Part shown: positions 33,915-44,531 of the stretch, one piece after another
Numbering within the stretch: position 1 is the stretch's first letter
How the letters are laid out: each line of letters opens with the position of its first letter
Source: Candidatus Gastranaerophilales bacterium
GTDB lineage: Bacteria; Cyanobacteriota; Vampirovibrionia; Gastranaerophilales; Gastranaerophilaceae
Direction: 5' to 3'
DNA length: 64,000 bases
Assembly (NCBI GenBank): GCA_944324255.1
Contig: CALUVM010000005.1
Span: 1-64,000, forward strand
Notes under the pieces: model-generated
Told to the model about the DNA's origin: nothing
Databases searched by the model: none
What the model saw: only the letters and a program-made list of their open reading frames with translations
Made by a program: the position numbers and the translations under genes

Positions 33915-36900
33915 TTATTCCTTATCTGATTTATCATCACTTACAAGTAAATCAGGAGAACCAAACATACCTTCAATTTCTTCTAAAATTGCAGAAGGTT
34001 TTCTTGCTTGATTTCTTTGAGCTGCACGTTTCTGAGCTTCTCTATCACGTTCTTCACTTGCAAATGTGAGATGATGGAAACCTGTACCTGCAGGTATAAG
34101 ACGACCGATAATAACGTTTTCTTTCAAACCTCTTAACATGTCTTTCTTACCCTCTACAGCAGCTTCTGTAAGTATTCTTGTGGTTTCCTGGAATGATGCG
34201 GCTGAAATAAAGCTTTCTGTGTTCAAGGATGCTTTTGTTATACCTAAAAGCATATGTTCGCAAGTTGCTTCATTACCACCTTTTTCCTTGATTTCCTTAT
34301 TTTCATTTTCAAAAGCTTGAACTTCAATAAGTTCACCAGGTAACAAGTTTGTATCACCAGGATCAACAACTCGAACCTTCTTGGTCATCTGACGAACAAT
34401 AATTTCAATGTGTTTATCTGCGATTTCTACACCTTGTGAACGATATACACGTTGAACTTCGTCAACAAGATATTGCTGTGCGACTTCCGGTCCGCATAAT
34501 CTGATAACATCATGAGGGTTAAGAGGTCCGCTTGTTAACGGCTGACCCTTCTTAATCTTCTGTTTATTCTGGACAACAATACTTGCATCAATTGCAAATT
34601 TAATTTCAGTTCTTGTTCCTTCGTCTGATACTAAGAACAATCTTGGAACCTCATCTTCAATAACAATTTCGGCAGTTCCATCATATTCTGCAAGAATTGC
34701 ACAGTCTTTTGGTTTTCTAGCTTCCAAAAGTTCTTCAACTCTCGGAAGACCTTGAACAATATCGCCTGTTTTTTCTCTTTCGAATACAAGAGTTGCAAGC
34801 ATATCACCTCTTAACACAAGAGAACCTTCTTCAACCTGCAGCATTGTACCTGGGCTGATTAAGTACGGACGACCGTTTCTTATTGTTACAGACTTCGGTG
34901 AAACATCAACTATCATACCGGAAACAGGAGCCGCTTCGCCTGAAGAAGCTAACTCTGAATCAAGCTTGATGAAATCACCTTTCTTAACAGAAGGTTTTGA
35001 TTTCGTATTGACTACTGTTTCATAGTTTGCACAATTGATAAGCAGTCTTCTTGATTCTGCAACATCACCTTTAATTGATGCAACACCATCATTAATTGCT
35101 AATACCTCTGTCTTAGCTACCGGTGTTTTTGGTTCAATAACCTGACCGTTTTCAACAAGTAATTCTGTTTGTAAAGAAGAATTCATCTTAGAATTACCTT
35201 CTAATTCACGGCGTACAATCAGTGTTTCAAGAACAACAATCTTCAATGCACCTTTGTTATCGAGTTCAACTAACCCTTTTAAATGAGATAAATAACCTTG
35301 CATTTGAAGAACCAAGCTTGTTCTTGTTAATGTTGCACCATCAAGATTTCTAACTCTTGCACCGTCTTTAAATTGTAACTGAGTTACAGGAACTATATTA
35401 ATAAGTTCATCTGTAGTATTAAATCCGATTGATACATCTTTTTGCTCAATATACATCGGTTGAACCGGTCTTACAAGAATTTGAACAGGTTTATCCTCTA
35501 AAGATTCTTCATCCAGAGATAGTGTAGTGTCAATTTCTTCATCAAGATCATCAATATCAAGATCGTCAAAATCCATCTCCATTACAGTAACAATAGAAGT
35601 TTCTTTAGCTTTAACACCTTTCGCAATTGTTGTTCCGGCTTCAACTACAGCACCTTCTTCAACTTTAAGTTCAGATATACTTGATAATGTGTGAACTTCT
35701 CCAGGTCTGATTGTTACTTCATGAATAACTTCATTGAATTCTTTAAATTCAACAACACCATCAATATGGCAGTACACATCCTTAACTACTTCTGTACCGG
35801 CAGTTACAAATGTACCGTTCTCAACCATCTTAAGGTTTGAATCTTTATTAATTTGATGGACTTCTTCCGGAACAAATACGATATTACCAGGTTTTGTTAC
35901 TATTTGATTATCATCAACTTCAACATCAACATATCTTATTTCACCGGAAGATGATACTGCACACTCATCATCAACAAGCTCTGCAATAATCATGCCATTC
36001 TCTACAGTTGTATCAACAGGAGCTTTAACAATATATTTTTCCCCTGTTTTCTTAACTGTCCACAATTGTTCTTTCTTGGTTTGTTCAAATGTAGCATTTG
36101 AAGGCATTAAAGAAGCAATTACAATTGTAATTTCTTTACCCTGAACAATTTTATTAATTTTATTCTTACCAGATTTAATAACTTCTACTTCTAAATCTTC
36201 AGAATATCTGACTTCACCGCCATGTTCTGAAATCATTAATGTTTCAGCTAACTTATCACCGGCTTTAACCTTCTGTTCGTCAGAAACAAGTACTTTTGAA
36301 CCGCCAGGGAGATTATATACATCGCCGCCTATAATCCATACAATACCATTTTTGTTTGCTGTTCTTGAGATATTGCCTTGTCTGTCTTTCTTTTCATCAG
36401 CAACAAAGTCTTCAAACAGAACAACACCTGACATATCAGAATTAATATCTTTTGTAGCCTTTTCAGTCAAACGACCTGAATCATTAGCAGATGGTCTGAA
36501 TTCAGCCAGTTTGTATTCTTTTTCAACCTTTTGTCCGTTTTCAAAGAATATTGTAGCACCGGCTGGAATATGATATTTTTCAGATTTTTTACCGTTGGTA
36601 ATTTCAATTTCAGCTTCATAAATAGAAACTTTAACTATATCACCGTGACGGGTTCTTAATTCTCTTGTTTTAATATCAGAAACAACTGTTCCTGCTGCAT
36701 TAGCGTGGATTTCTCTTGTTGCTTCTTTAACTCCTACCGCACCACCGGTGTGGAAAGTTCTCATTGTAAGCTGTGTACCAGGTTCACCAATTGACTGCGC
36801 TGCTATAATACCAATAGCTTCACCGACATCTACCAATTTCTGAGTTGTCATAGCCCAGCCATAGCATTTCTGGCAAACACCATATTCAAGTCCGCAGGTT

Positions 36901-37781
36901 AATCCTGAACGAACCTTTAATTCTTGAAGATTTAAGTGGGCAATTTTCTTAATATCTTTTCTGTCCATTGTTGTATTTTTAGCTACTAACAATGTTTTTC
37001 CATCTTCATCATATATATCTTCAGCGACAGTTCTTCCTAATAATCTGTCAATTAACGGAACAATAACATTATCACCATCGCATATAGGTTTCATATTAAT
37101 ATATTTATCAGTACCGCAATCTTCAGCACGAATAATAACATCTTGAGCTACATCAACAAGACGTCTTGTTAAGTATCCGGAGTCAGCTGTTTTAAGAGCG
37201 GTATCAACAAGACCTTTACGGGCACCGTATGAAGAAATGATGTATTCTGTAACAGACAAGCCTTCTTTAAAGTTTGAAGTAATAGGCATGTCAACGATTT
37301 GCCCCTGTGCATCAGCCATCAAACCTCTCATACCAACGAGCTGTGATACCTGAGATAAGTTACCTCTCGCACCTGAGAATGCCATCATATATACCGGATT
37401 TAGTTTATCAAAGTTCTCAACAACCTGTTCTGTTAATCTTGCTGTTGTTTCAGACCAGGTGTCAATAACTTTTGTATATCTTTCAACTTCTGTAATTTCA
37501 CCTTTAAGGTATCTGTTTGTTGATTTTTCAATCTCAGCTTCTGCTTCTTTTAAAAGTTCTTTCTTTGATTCAGGAACTGTAAGGTCAGCAATTGAAATTG
37601 TTACACCTGATTTTGTTGCATATTTATATCCGAGATTTTTAAGTGTATCTGCAAGATCTGCAGTTTTTGCTCCGCCATACTCAAGATAGATTTGGGCAAG
37701 AAGTTTATTCAAACCCTTTTTGTCCATTTGCTTATTAATGAACTCAGGAGTATGACTTTTGTGTGTATAAGTATTTTCCAT
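33915..37781 (-). CDS. rpoC2: RNA polymerase beta' subunit, C-terminal part
   Basis: This 1288-residue protein is the C-terminal half of beta'. It starts just past the catalytic loop region (FINKQMDKKGLNKLLAQIY). It contains the funnel and trigger-loop region (MAFSGARGNLSQVSQLVGMRG), the second zinc site CGLEYGVCQKCYGW, IGIIAAQSIGEPGTQLTMRTFHTGG (read in parts), and ends with EEIEGMFGS. Between about residues 350 and 1050 it has a long sandwich-barrel insertion like cyanobacterial SI3, including a very acidic stretch near 733-765 (Asp/Glu-rich). GAGGAA precedes the ATG, 45 bp after rpoC1. Confidence 0.96.
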   Translation of the reverse strand: MENTYTHKSHTPEFINKQMDKKGLNKLLAQIYLEYGGAKTADLADTLKNLGYKYATKSGVTISIADLTVPESKKELLKEAEAEIEKSTNRYLKGEITEVERYTKVIDTWSETTARLTEQVVENFDKLNPVYMMAFSGARGNLSQVSQLVGMRGLMADAQGQIVDMPITSNFKEGLSVTEYIISSYGARKGLVDTALKTADSGYLTRRLVDVAQDVIIRAEDCGTDKYINMKPICDGDNVIVPLIDRLLGRTVAEDIYDEDGKTLLVAKNTTMDRKDIKKIAHLNLQELKVRSGLTCGLEYGVCQKCYGWAMTTQKLVDVGEAIGIIAAQSIGEPGTQLTMRTFHTGGAVGVKEATREIHANAAGTVVSDIKTRELRTRHGDIVKVSIYEAEIEITNGKKSEKYHIPAGATIFFENGQKVEKEYKLAEFRPSANDSGRLTEKATKDINSDMSGVVLFEDFVADEKKDRQGNISRTANKNGIVWIIGGDVYNLPGGSKVLVSDEQKVKAGDKLAETLMISEHGGEVRYSEDLEVEVIKSGKNKINKIVQGKEITIVIASLMPSNATFEQTKKEQLWTVKKTGEKYIVKAPVDTTVENGMIIAELVDDECAVSSSGEIRYVDVEVDDNQIVTKPGNIVFVPEEVHQINKDSNLKMVENGTFVTAGTEVVKDVYCHIDGVVEFKEFNEVIHEVTIRPGEVHTLSSISELKVEEGAVVEAGTTIAKGVKAKETSIVTVMEMDFDDLDIDDLDEEIDTTLSLDEESLEDKPVQILVRPVQPMYIEQKDVSIGFNTTDELINIVPVTQLQFKDGARVRNLDGATLTRTSLVLQMQGYLSHLKGLVELDNKGALKIVVLETLIVRRELEGNSKMNSSLQTELLVENGQVIEPKTPVAKTEVLAINDGVASIKGDVAESRRLLINCANYETVVNTKSKPSVKKGDFIKLDSELASSGEAAPVSGMIVDVSPKSVTIRNGRPYLISPGTMLQVEEGSLVLRGDMLATLVFEREKTGDIVQGLPRVEELLEARKPKDCAILAEYDGTAEIVIEDEVPRLFLVSDEGTRTEIKFAIDASIVVQNKQKIKKGQPLTSGPLNPHDVIRLCGPEVAQQYLVDEVQRVYRSQGVEIADKHIEIIVRQMTKKVRVVDPGDTNLLPGELIEVQAFENENKEIKEKGGNEATCEHMLLGITKASLNTESFISAASFQETTRILTEAAVEGKKDMLRGLKENVIIGRLIPAGTGFHHLTFASEERDREAQKRAAQRNQARKPSAILEEIEGMFGSPDLLVSDDKSDKE

Positions 37782-37826
37782 CTTTATATATTCCTCAATT
37801 TCTTTAAATTCTTATTTACACTTTCG

Positions 37827-39536
37827 TTAAGCTAAAGCTTTTCGAACTGCTTCATTGAAAATAATCCTACCAACCGTAGTTTCAATTCTCTTACCTTTTT
37901 CATCACGAACAACAATCTTATCGTGCAGAGTGATGACTTTAGCTTCTAAAGCAGCTACAGCGTCGTCAAAGCTATAGAAATAACCTTTCACTTCTTGTTC
38001 AGGGTCTTTTAATATAGTCAAATAGTAAAGCCCTAAAACCATATCTTGTGAGTGAGTAATGATAGGTTTTCCGTTAGCAGGAGCAAGTATGTTGTTAGTA
38101 GCTAACATGAGCATTCTTGCTTCTGTCTGAGCTTCAATTGAAAGCGGAACGTGAACAGCCATTTGGTCACCGTCGAAGTCAGCATTAAATGCCGTACAAA
38201 CAAGAGGGTGAAGTTGAATAGCTCTGCCTTCTACCAATTTAGGTTCAAATGCTTGAATACCAAGTCTGTGAAGGGTCGGAGCACGGTTCAATAATACCGG
38301 ATGACCGTCAATTATTTCTTCCAGTATATCCCAAACTTTTGCATCAGAACGTTCAATCATTTTCTTAGCAGATTTAATGTTTTGAACATATCCTCTTTCA
38401 ATAAGTTTATTTACAACAAACGGTTTAAATAGCTCGATAGCCATTTCTTTAGGAAGACCGCACTGGTTAAGTTTTAAAGAAGGACCAACAACAATAACAG
38501 AACGACCTGAGTAGTCAACACGTTTACCTAACAAGTTTTGACGGAAACGACCTTGTTTACCTTCAATAATATTAGATAAAGATTTTAATGCTCTGTTGTT
38601 AGGACCAACAACAGTTCTTCCTCTTCTACCGTTATCAATAAGAGCGTCAACAGCTTCCTGTAACATACGTTTTTCATTTCTTACAATAATTTCAGGAGCA
38701 CCCATTTCCAAAAGTCTTTGTAAACGGTTGTTCCTGTTGATAACTCTTCTATATAAATCGTTTAAGTCTGATGTAGCGAATCTGCCGCCGTCTAACTGTA
38801 CCATCGGTCTTAAATCCGGAGGAGTTACAGGCAATACATCCATAATCATCCAGGTCGGATCTGTTTCAGAAGAAATTAATGAATCAAGAAGTCTTAATCT
38901 CTTGATTAACTTACCTTTCCTTTGAACAGATGTTACATGACCTGCAAGTTCAGTTCTGATTTCTTCTGCAAGTTCTTTCACATTGATTTCACTTAAAAGC
39001 TTCTTGATAGCTTCCGCTCCGATACCGACTTCAAGCTTGGATTCTTCATTTTCCATCATAAAGTCTTCATATTCTTCTTCGCTTAGAAGTTGTAACTTTT
39101 TGAACGGGCTATCAGCCGGATCTATAACAACATAGTTATTGAAATAGATAACCTGCTCAAGATCTTTCAAAGTCATATCAAGAAGTAAGCCCAGGTAAGA
39201 AGGAATACCTTTTAAGAACCAGATATGAGATACAGGAGCAGCTAAAGCAATATGTCCCATTCTGTGACGTCTTACTTTAGAATCCGTAACTTCAACACCG
39301 CATCTTTCGCAGATAATACCTTTATGTCTTACTCTTTTATATTTTCCGCAATAGCATTCCCAGTCCTTTGTAGGTCCAAAAATTCTTTCGCAGAACAAAC
39401 CATCTCTTTCAGGTTTTAAAGTTCTGTAGTTAATTGTTTCAGGTTTTGTAACCTCACCGTATGACCACTTCAAAATTCTTTCAGGTGAAGCGATACTGAT
39501 ACGTATATAATCAAAATAATCAATACTAGTAGACAA
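37827..39536 (-). CDS. rpoC1: RNA polymerase beta' (gamma) subunit, N-terminal part
   Basis: The 569-residue protein covers the N-terminal half of beta': zinc ribbon [20 protein letters not shown], clamp, the switch-region [22 protein letters not shown], and the catalytic Mg-binding loop [15 protein letters not shown]. It ends about 60 residues after [11 protein letters not shown]...[11 protein letters not shown]. Separation of beta' at this point is a hallmark of Cyanobacteria and plastids. It probably starts at TTG 39536, with AAGGAG 8 bases upstream. It is 12 bp downstream of rpoB. Confidence 0.97.
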   Translation of the reverse strand: MSTSIDYFDYIRISIASPERILKWSYGEVTKPETINYRTLKPERDGLFCERIFGPTKDWECYCGKYKRVRHKGIICERCGVEVTDSKVRRHRMGHIALAAPVSHIWFLKGIPSYLGLLLDMTLKDLEQVIYFNNYVVIDPADSPFKKLQLLSEEEYEDFMMENEESKLEVGIGAEAIKKLLSEINVKELAEEIRTELAGHVTSVQRKGKLIKRLRLLDSLISSETDPTWMIMDVLPVTPPDLRPMVQLDGGRFATSDLNDLYRRVINRNNRLQRLLEMGAPEIIVRNEKRMLQEAVDALIDNGRRGRTVVGPNNRALKSLSNIIEGKQGRFRQNLLGKRVDYSGRSVIVVGPSLKLNQCGLPKEMAIELFKPFVVNKLIERGYVQNIKSAKKMIERSDAKVWDILEEIIDGHPVLLNRAPTLHRLGIQAFEPKLVEGRAIQLHPLVCTAFNADFDGDQMAVHVPLSIEAQTEARMLMLATNNILAPANGKPIITHSQDMVLGLYYLTILKDPEQEVKGYFYSFDDAVAALEAKVITLHDKIVVRDEKGKRIETTVGRIIFNEAVRKALA

Positions 39537-39548
39537 TTTTAATTCTCC

Positions 39549-42500
39549 TTATATTTCACCGAGTGTTGTAGATGTATCAAAGAAGTTAATATTTAACAAC
39601 TCTGAATCTATATCTGATAAAGTTCTTTTTGGAGCAGACTTTCTAACATCGTCCATATCACTCATCAAATCTACTTCAACACCATTTTTCTTCGCAACTG
39701 TAATATCAAGTCCAATACTTTGCAATTCTCTTACAAGTACCTTGAATGATTCCGGAATACCAGGTCTAGGGATATTATCACCTTTAACGATAGCTTCATA
39801 AGCTCTGTTTCTTCCGTTAACATCATCTGACTTAATAGTTAACATTTCTTGAAGTGTATAAGCCGCACCGTATGCTTCTAGTGCCCATACTTCCATTTCA
39901 CCGAATCTTTGTCCGCCGAACTGAGCCTTACCACCTAACGGCTGTTGTGTAACGAGAGAGTAAGGACCTGTTGAACGAGCGTGGATTTTATCATCAACAA
40001 GGTGGACAAGTTTCAGGATATAAGATAAACCAACTGCAATAGGTTCATCAAACGGTTCACCGGTTCTACCATCAATTAAGTATACTTTACCGTCTTCTCT
40101 AACCCAATCACAGCCTGATTCTTTTATACCTCTTAAAAGTTCTGCCTTCGTTGCAATTTCAGATTGGTTTTCACCATATCTTTCATCAAATGAAGGTGCT
40201 TCATAATGTTCTTTTGTAAGGTATGCAGCCAAACCTAACAAGCATTCATAAGTTTGACCAACATTCATACGGGAAGGAACACCCAGAGGGTTCAATACTA
40301 TATCAACAGGGGTACCATCAGGAAGGAACGGCATATCTTCTTTTGGTAAAATTCTTGAAACAATACCTTTGTTACCGTGACGTCCTGAAAGCTTATCACC
40401 TACAGATACTTTACGTTTCTGAGCTATATATACTCTAATAACTGTATTAGCCCCCGGTGGAAGTTCATCACCTTTTTCTCTGTCAAATACTTTAACATCA
40501 AGAACTCTTCCGCCTTCACCATGAGGAACTCTAAGAGAATTATCTTTTACATCTCTTGCTTTTTCAGCAAAGATTGCTCTTAAAAGTTTTTCTTCAGGCG
40601 GATGTTCAGATTCGCCCTTAGGTGTAACTTTACCTACCAATATATCATCAGCATAAACTCTTGCACCTATACGAACAATACCTCTTTCATCCAAATGTCT
40701 TAAAGCTTCTTCTGAAACATTCGGGATCTCTCTGGTAATTTCTTCAGGTCCTAGTTTAGTCTGTCTTGCATCAATTTCCAATTTTTCGATGTGAACTGAT
40801 GTAAAGATATCATCATGAACACATCTTTCTGATAACAGGATAGCATCTTCGAAGTTATAACCTTCCCAAGGCATATATGCTACCAGAATATTTTTACCAA
40901 TTGAAAGCTCTCCGCAGCTTGTTGATGCACCGTCGGCAATTACATCACCTGCTTTAACCTTATCACCTTCTTTTACAATAGGTTTCTGGTTAATACAAGT
41001 ATCCTGGTTAGAACGGACATATTTCATTAATGTATGGAAATGTCTGTTGCCATTTATATCTCTTATAACGATTTCTTCACCGACAACTCTTTCTACAACG
41101 CCATCTACTTTTGCACAAACTACCATACCGGAGTCTTTCGCAACTCTTCTTTCCATACCGGTACCAACAACAGGTCTCTCTGTAATAAGAAGAGGTACTG
41201 ATTGACGCTGCATGTTTGATCCCATCAATGCACGGTTAGCATCATCGTGTTCAATAAACGGAATCATTGAAGTCGCAACAGAAATAATCTGAATAGGACA
41301 AACACCTACATAGTCAACTTTAGAAGATTCGCACATTGTAAATTCAGATCTGTAACGAACCGGAACCTGCGCATCTTTGAAAGTTTTATCCGAATTCAAT
41401 TTAACGTCAGCCGGAGCACAACGATAATTTTCATCCTCATCTGCTGTCATATATACAACTTCGTCAGTAACTTTACCGTCTTTTACAACAAAGAACGGAG
41501 ATTCAATAAATCCGTAATCATTAACTCTTGCGTGAGTAGCTAATGAACCAATCAAACCGGCGTTCGGACCTTCCGGAGTTTCAATAGGACAAATACGTCC
41601 ATAGTGAGAAGGGTGAATATCACGAACTGCAAAACCTGCCCTTTCTCTCTGCAAACCGCCAGGTCCTAAAGCTGAAATACGTCTTTTGTGAGTTAATTCA
41701 GCAAGCGGATTAATCTGATCCATGAACTGAGATAATTGAGAACTTCCGAAGAATTCTTTTAATGAAGCCACAAGAGGTTTTGTATTTAATAAGTTCAACG
41801 GAGTTAATGTTTCAGAATCTTGAAGAGTCATTCTTTCTTTAACTATTCTTTCGATTCTTGAAAGCCCAACTCTGAACTGGTTTTGAAGAAGTTCGCCAAC
41901 TGAGCGGATTCTTCTGTTACCTAAGTGGTCAATATCATCTAAAGAACCTTCGTCATAAGTTAAGTTAATTAAGTATTCAATTGAAGCTACAATATCTTGA
42001 ACAGTTAAAGTTCTTGTACTATTAGGAATATTTAAGTTCAATTTTTTATTTAATTTATAACGACCTACACGACCAATATCGTATTTCTTATCATCAAAAA
42101 ATCTTGATTCAAGAATTTGGCGTCCGCCTTGAGCAGAGGCAGGATCACCCGGTCTTAGTTTCTTATATAAGTCAATTAATGCATCATCTGTAGTTTCTGT
42201 GGTATCTTTATCCAGTGTTTTCTTTAAGAATTCAAAGTGTGTAAATAAAGATTCCATCTCAGAAACAGTAATACCCATTGCTTTCAATAACGTAGTAGCA
42301 AGGATTTTTCTGTTTTTATCTATTTTAACGTAAATAATATCGTTAGAATCAGTTTCAATCTTTAACCATGCCCCGCGGTTAGGAATCATCGTAGCATTAT
42401 AAAGTCTTTTACCGGTAGGGGAAATTTCACGTTTGAAATAAACACCAGGCGAACGAACGATTTGAGAAACGATTACACGTTCGGCACCGTTAACAATGAA

Positions 42501-42863
42501 AGTACCTTTGTCAGTCATTGTAGGAATATCGCCGATGTAAACTTCCTGTTCTTTTATTTCACCGCTGTCACGATTAACAAGTCTAACCATAACACGGAGT
42601 TGTTTTGCATAAGTTGCATCGTGAATACGTGCTTCTTCAACAGTATATTTTGCATTGTCAAATGTGTAATTCGGCAAGAAATGAAGCTCTAATCTGCCTG
42701 TGTAATCTTTAACAGGGGAAAATGCAAGAAGCTCTTCTTTCAAACCTTCTTTTAAAAACCATTCAAATGATTTTTTCTGCACGTCAATTAAATCCGGTAA
42801 ATCATCCAAACGAGTATTAGGTATACCCATAGGAGTTACTCTTTTTGCATATTTTGTCGACAT
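39549..42863 (-). CDS. rpoB: RNA polymerase beta subunit
   Basis: The 1104-residue beta subunit has the usual landmarks: [13 protein letters not shown] in the protrusion, the rifampicin region [77 protein letters not shown], and the C-terminal [24 protein letters not shown] (long motifs read in parts). The Asn518 equivalent in E. coli numbering is Ile. At 1104 residues it is close to cyanobacterial size and lacks the large E. coli insertions. GAGGTG precedes the ATG. purB, not rplL, lies upstream. Confidence 0.97.
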   Translation of the reverse strand: MSTKYAKRVTPMGIPNTRLDDLPDLIDVQKKSFEWFLKEGLKEELLAFSPVKDYTGRLELHFLPNYTFDNAKYTVEEARIHDATYAKQLRVMVRLVNRDSGEIKEQEVYIGDIPTMTDKGTFIVNGAERVIVSQIVRSPGVYFKREISPTGKRLYNATMIPNRGAWLKIETDSNDIIYVKIDKNRKILATTLLKAMGITVSEMESLFTHFEFLKKTLDKDTTETTDDALIDLYKKLRPGDPASAQGGRQILESRFFDDKKYDIGRVGRYKLNKKLNLNIPNSTRTLTVQDIVASIEYLINLTYDEGSLDDIDHLGNRRIRSVGELLQNQFRVGLSRIERIVKERMTLQDSETLTPLNLLNTKPLVASLKEFFGSSQLSQFMDQINPLAELTHKRRISALGPGGLQRERAGFAVRDIHPSHYGRICPIETPEGPNAGLIGSLATHARVNDYGFIESPFFVVKDGKVTDEVVYMTADEDENYRCAPADVKLNSDKTFKDAQVPVRYRSEFTMCESSKVDYVGVCPIQIISVATSMIPFIEHDDANRALMGSNMQRQSVPLLITERPVVGTGMERRVAKDSGMVVCAKVDGVVERVVGEEIVIRDINGNRHFHTLMKYVRSNQDTCINQKPIVKEGDKVKAGDVIADGASTSCGELSIGKNILVAYMPWEGYNFEDAILLSERCVHDDIFTSVHIEKLEIDARQTKLGPEEITREIPNVSEEALRHLDERGIVRIGARVYADDILVGKVTPKGESEHPPEEKLLRAIFAEKARDVKDNSLRVPHGEGGRVLDVKVFDREKGDELPPGANTVIRVYIAQKRKVSVGDKLSGRHGNKGIVSRILPKEDMPFLPDGTPVDIVLNPLGVPSRMNVGQTYECLLGLAAYLTKEHYEAPSFDERYGENQSEIATKAELLRGIKESGCDWVREDGKVYLIDGRTGEPFDEPIAVGLSYILKLVHLVDDKIHARSTGPYSLVTQQPLGGKAQFGGQRFGEMEVWALEAYGAAYTLQEMLTIKSDDVNGRNRAYEAIVKGDNIPRPGIPESFKVLVRELQSIGLDITVAKKNGVEVDLMSDMDDVRKSAPKRTLSDIDSELLNINFFDTSTTLGEI

Positions 42864-42942
42864 TAATTCACCTCATCTATTCTAATGATGTACGTTCTAT
42901 ATAAAAATTTTTTAATCTACTTTATTTCGGACATAATTATCC

Positions 42943-42961
42943 CATGTACATGTTTTCATGT
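42943..42961. promoter_or_regulatory. Overlapping dyads at the rpoB start site
   Basis: CATGTACATG (42943-42952, perfect palindrome) overlaps ACATG-TTTT-CATGT (42948-42961). They cover the predicted transcription start of rpoB, where a bound protein would block initiation. Confidence 0.35.
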
Positions 42962-42967
42962 TATTCC

Positions 42968-42995
42968 ATCGTACAACATCAAAAAAGGGAGTCAA
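42968..42995 (-). promoter_or_regulatory. Candidate rpoB promoter
   Basis: Minus strand: TTGACT (42995-42990), a 16-bp spacer, TACGAT (42973-42968). This gives a leader of about 100 nt before rpoB. The HLR1-like site lies 39 bp upstream of the -35. Confidence 0.5.
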
Positions 42996-43034
42996 GTTGA
43001 TAAGGGTATAACTTACAATTTTTCAAGTGTCATC

Positions 43035-43052
43035 TTTACAAAAATTTACAAA
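43035..43052 (+). promoter_or_regulatory. Perfect HLR1-like (RpaB-type) direct repeat
   Basis: TTTACAAA-AA-TTTACAAA matches HLR1 exactly, between purB and rpoB. It is reversed relative to rpoB and upstream of its promoter, as at the 151-906 gene. A further half-site CTTACAAT lies about 20 bp nearer rpoB. Confidence 0.6.
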
Positions 43053-43106
43053 AGTTAGAGAAGAGTGAAAATTAAATAGTATGATTATACAATCTAAATA
43101 CCCGAC

Positions 43107-44387
43107 TTAACTGAATCTTGCAAAGACTTTATCAATGTTTTTCAGATAGTCTTCTATGTTGAAACACTCATTAAGTTCAGATTCCGATAGAATATTTTCA
43201 CTTTCCAGTCCGTTTCTAAAGTTGCCACCGTTAAGAGCATTGAGAGCATGCTTCTGCACAATCCTATATGCATCCTCTCTCGTGTAGCCTTTTTCTTCAA
43301 CCAGCTTAAGCATAACTTTTTGCGAATAGATAACCCCGCCGTATAATTGAGTATTTTTAAGCATATTTTCCGGGTGTACAACCAGATTTTCAATAACATC
43401 TTTAAAGCGATAAAGCATGAAATCTATTAATATCAGAGAATCAGGGAAAATAATTCTTTCCGCTGAAGAATGTGAAATATCTCTTTCGTGCCATAAATTT
43501 ATATTTTCAAAAGCCGTAATCATATTAGAGCGTACTACACGAGATAAGCCGCACAAATTCTCGCAAAGAACAGGATTTTTCTTGTGAGGCATGGCAGAAG
43601 AACCTTTTTGCTTCGCCCCGAACCCTTCTTCAAGCTCTCGAACTTCTGTTTTTGCAAGATGCCTAATTTCGGTCGCATATTTTTCAATAAGAGAAGCAAG
43701 AAGGGCTAATTCAGACATAAATTTAGCATGTCTGTCACGAGAAATAATTTGAGTAGAAATCTTTGCCGGTTTCAGTCCCAATTTTTCACAGGCTAATTTT
43801 TCTACTTCTACAGGCAAATTACTGTATGTGCCGACAGGGCCAGAAATTTGCCCGACGGAAATTTCATCAAGTGCAAATTCAAAGCTTTTCTTTGCTCTTG
43901 TTAATTCATCCAGCCAATTAAGCAGTTTAAACCCGAATGTTATAACTTCCGCATGCACGCCATGAGAACGCCCTATACAAATCGTATCTTTATAAATAAA
44001 GGCTTTTTCTTTTATCACATTTATTAGTTCATCCAAATCCTTGAGAATAATATTTGAACTGTCTTTTATCTGTAATGCAAATGCCGTATCAATAACATCG
44101 GAACTTGTAAGACCCATATGAATATATTTAGCATTGTCAGCACCGACAGACTCATTCACTGCAGTCAAAAAGGCAATTACATCATGCTTCACTTCACGCT
44201 CAATTTCGTCAATTCGCTCCACGGTAAAAGAAGCTTTATTTTTAATTTTACAGAGTGCCTCTTCCGGTATGATTCCTAACTCTGAATAAGCTTCACATAC
44301 AGCAATTTCAACTTTTAAATAATAATTGAATTTTACCCCTAAATCCCAGATTTTTTTTATTTCTTCACGTGAATATCTTTCTATCAT
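43107..44387 (-). CDS. purB: Adenylosuccinate lyase
   Basis: PurB releases fumarate from SAICAR and adenylosuccinate in purine synthesis. The 426-residue protein carries the superfamily signature SSAMPHKKNPVLCEN, the catalytic His region GRSHGVHAEVITFG and the TSSDVIDTAFA segment. Size is normal. TATAAT lies 6 nt before the ATG and there is no Shine-Dalgarno, so the mRNA appears leaderless. It is upstream of rpoB on the same strand, but rpoB has its own promoter. Confidence 0.95.
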   Translation of the reverse strand: MIERYSREEIKKIWDLGVKFNYYLKVEIAVCEAYSELGIIPEEALCKIKNKASFTVERIDEIEREVKHDVIAFLTAVNESVGADNAKYIHMGLTSSDVIDTAFALQIKDSSNIILKDLDELINVIKEKAFIYKDTICIGRSHGVHAEVITFGFKLLNWLDELTRAKKSFEFALDEISVGQISGPVGTYSNLPVEVEKLACEKLGLKPAKISTQIISRDRHAKFMSELALLASLIEKYATEIRHLAKTEVRELEEGFGAKQKGSSAMPHKKNPVLCENLCGLSRVVRSNMITAFENINLWHERDISHSSAERIIFPDSLILIDFMLYRFKDVIENLVVHPENMLKNTQLYGGVIYSQKVMLKLVEEKGYTREDAYRIVQKHALNALNGGNFRNGLESENILSESELNECFNIEDYLKNIDKVFARFS

Positions 44388-44393
44388 AGTTGA

Positions 44394-44399
44394 ATTATA
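44394..44399 (-). promoter_or_regulatory. purB -10 element (leaderless promoter)
   Basis: Minus-strand TATAAT, then TCAACT, then ATG at 44387. The -35 region is weak (TTCTTT at 17 bp). Confidence 0.5.
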
Positions 44400-44457
44400 T
44401 AATAAATATTCTTTAAAAAGAAGTGTGTGTAAATTTTATTCAAATTAATACTTATTT

Positions 44458-44475
44458 ACTAGTCAAATGACCAGT
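44458..44475. promoter_or_regulatory. 18-bp operator-like dyad
   Basis: ACTAGTCA-AA-TGACCAGT pairs at 7 of 8 positions per arm. It lies between divergent purB and the LuxR-type gene, 22 bp upstream of a candidate -10 TATGAT (44498-44503). Size and symmetry suit a LuxR-type dimer. Confidence 0.45.
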
Positions 44476-44531
44476 ATTTTAAATTATTATCCACCTATAT
44501 GATAGCAATATCTCAAAAAGGAGGATAGTGT

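Noticed and set aside
37782-37826. Frameshift splitting a single rpoC gene
   Set aside because: rpoC1 ends in a normal stop, rpoC2 has its own Shine-Dalgarno and ATG after 45 bp, and the break is at the cyanobacterial split point, so this is a natural split.
38596-38925. 109-codon plus-strand frame inside rpoC1
   Set aside because: It is antisense to a highly conserved part of rpoC1 and has no promoter or ribosome-binding site.
40223-40438. 71-codon plus-strand frame inside rpoB
   Set aside because: Shadow of conserved rpoB sequence on the opposite strand.
41500-41800. Ile at the position of E. coli RpoB Asn518 as a rifampicin-resistance change
   Set aside because: The position varies among wild-type bacteria (Thr is common in relatives), and the key Asp, His and Ser positions are conserved.
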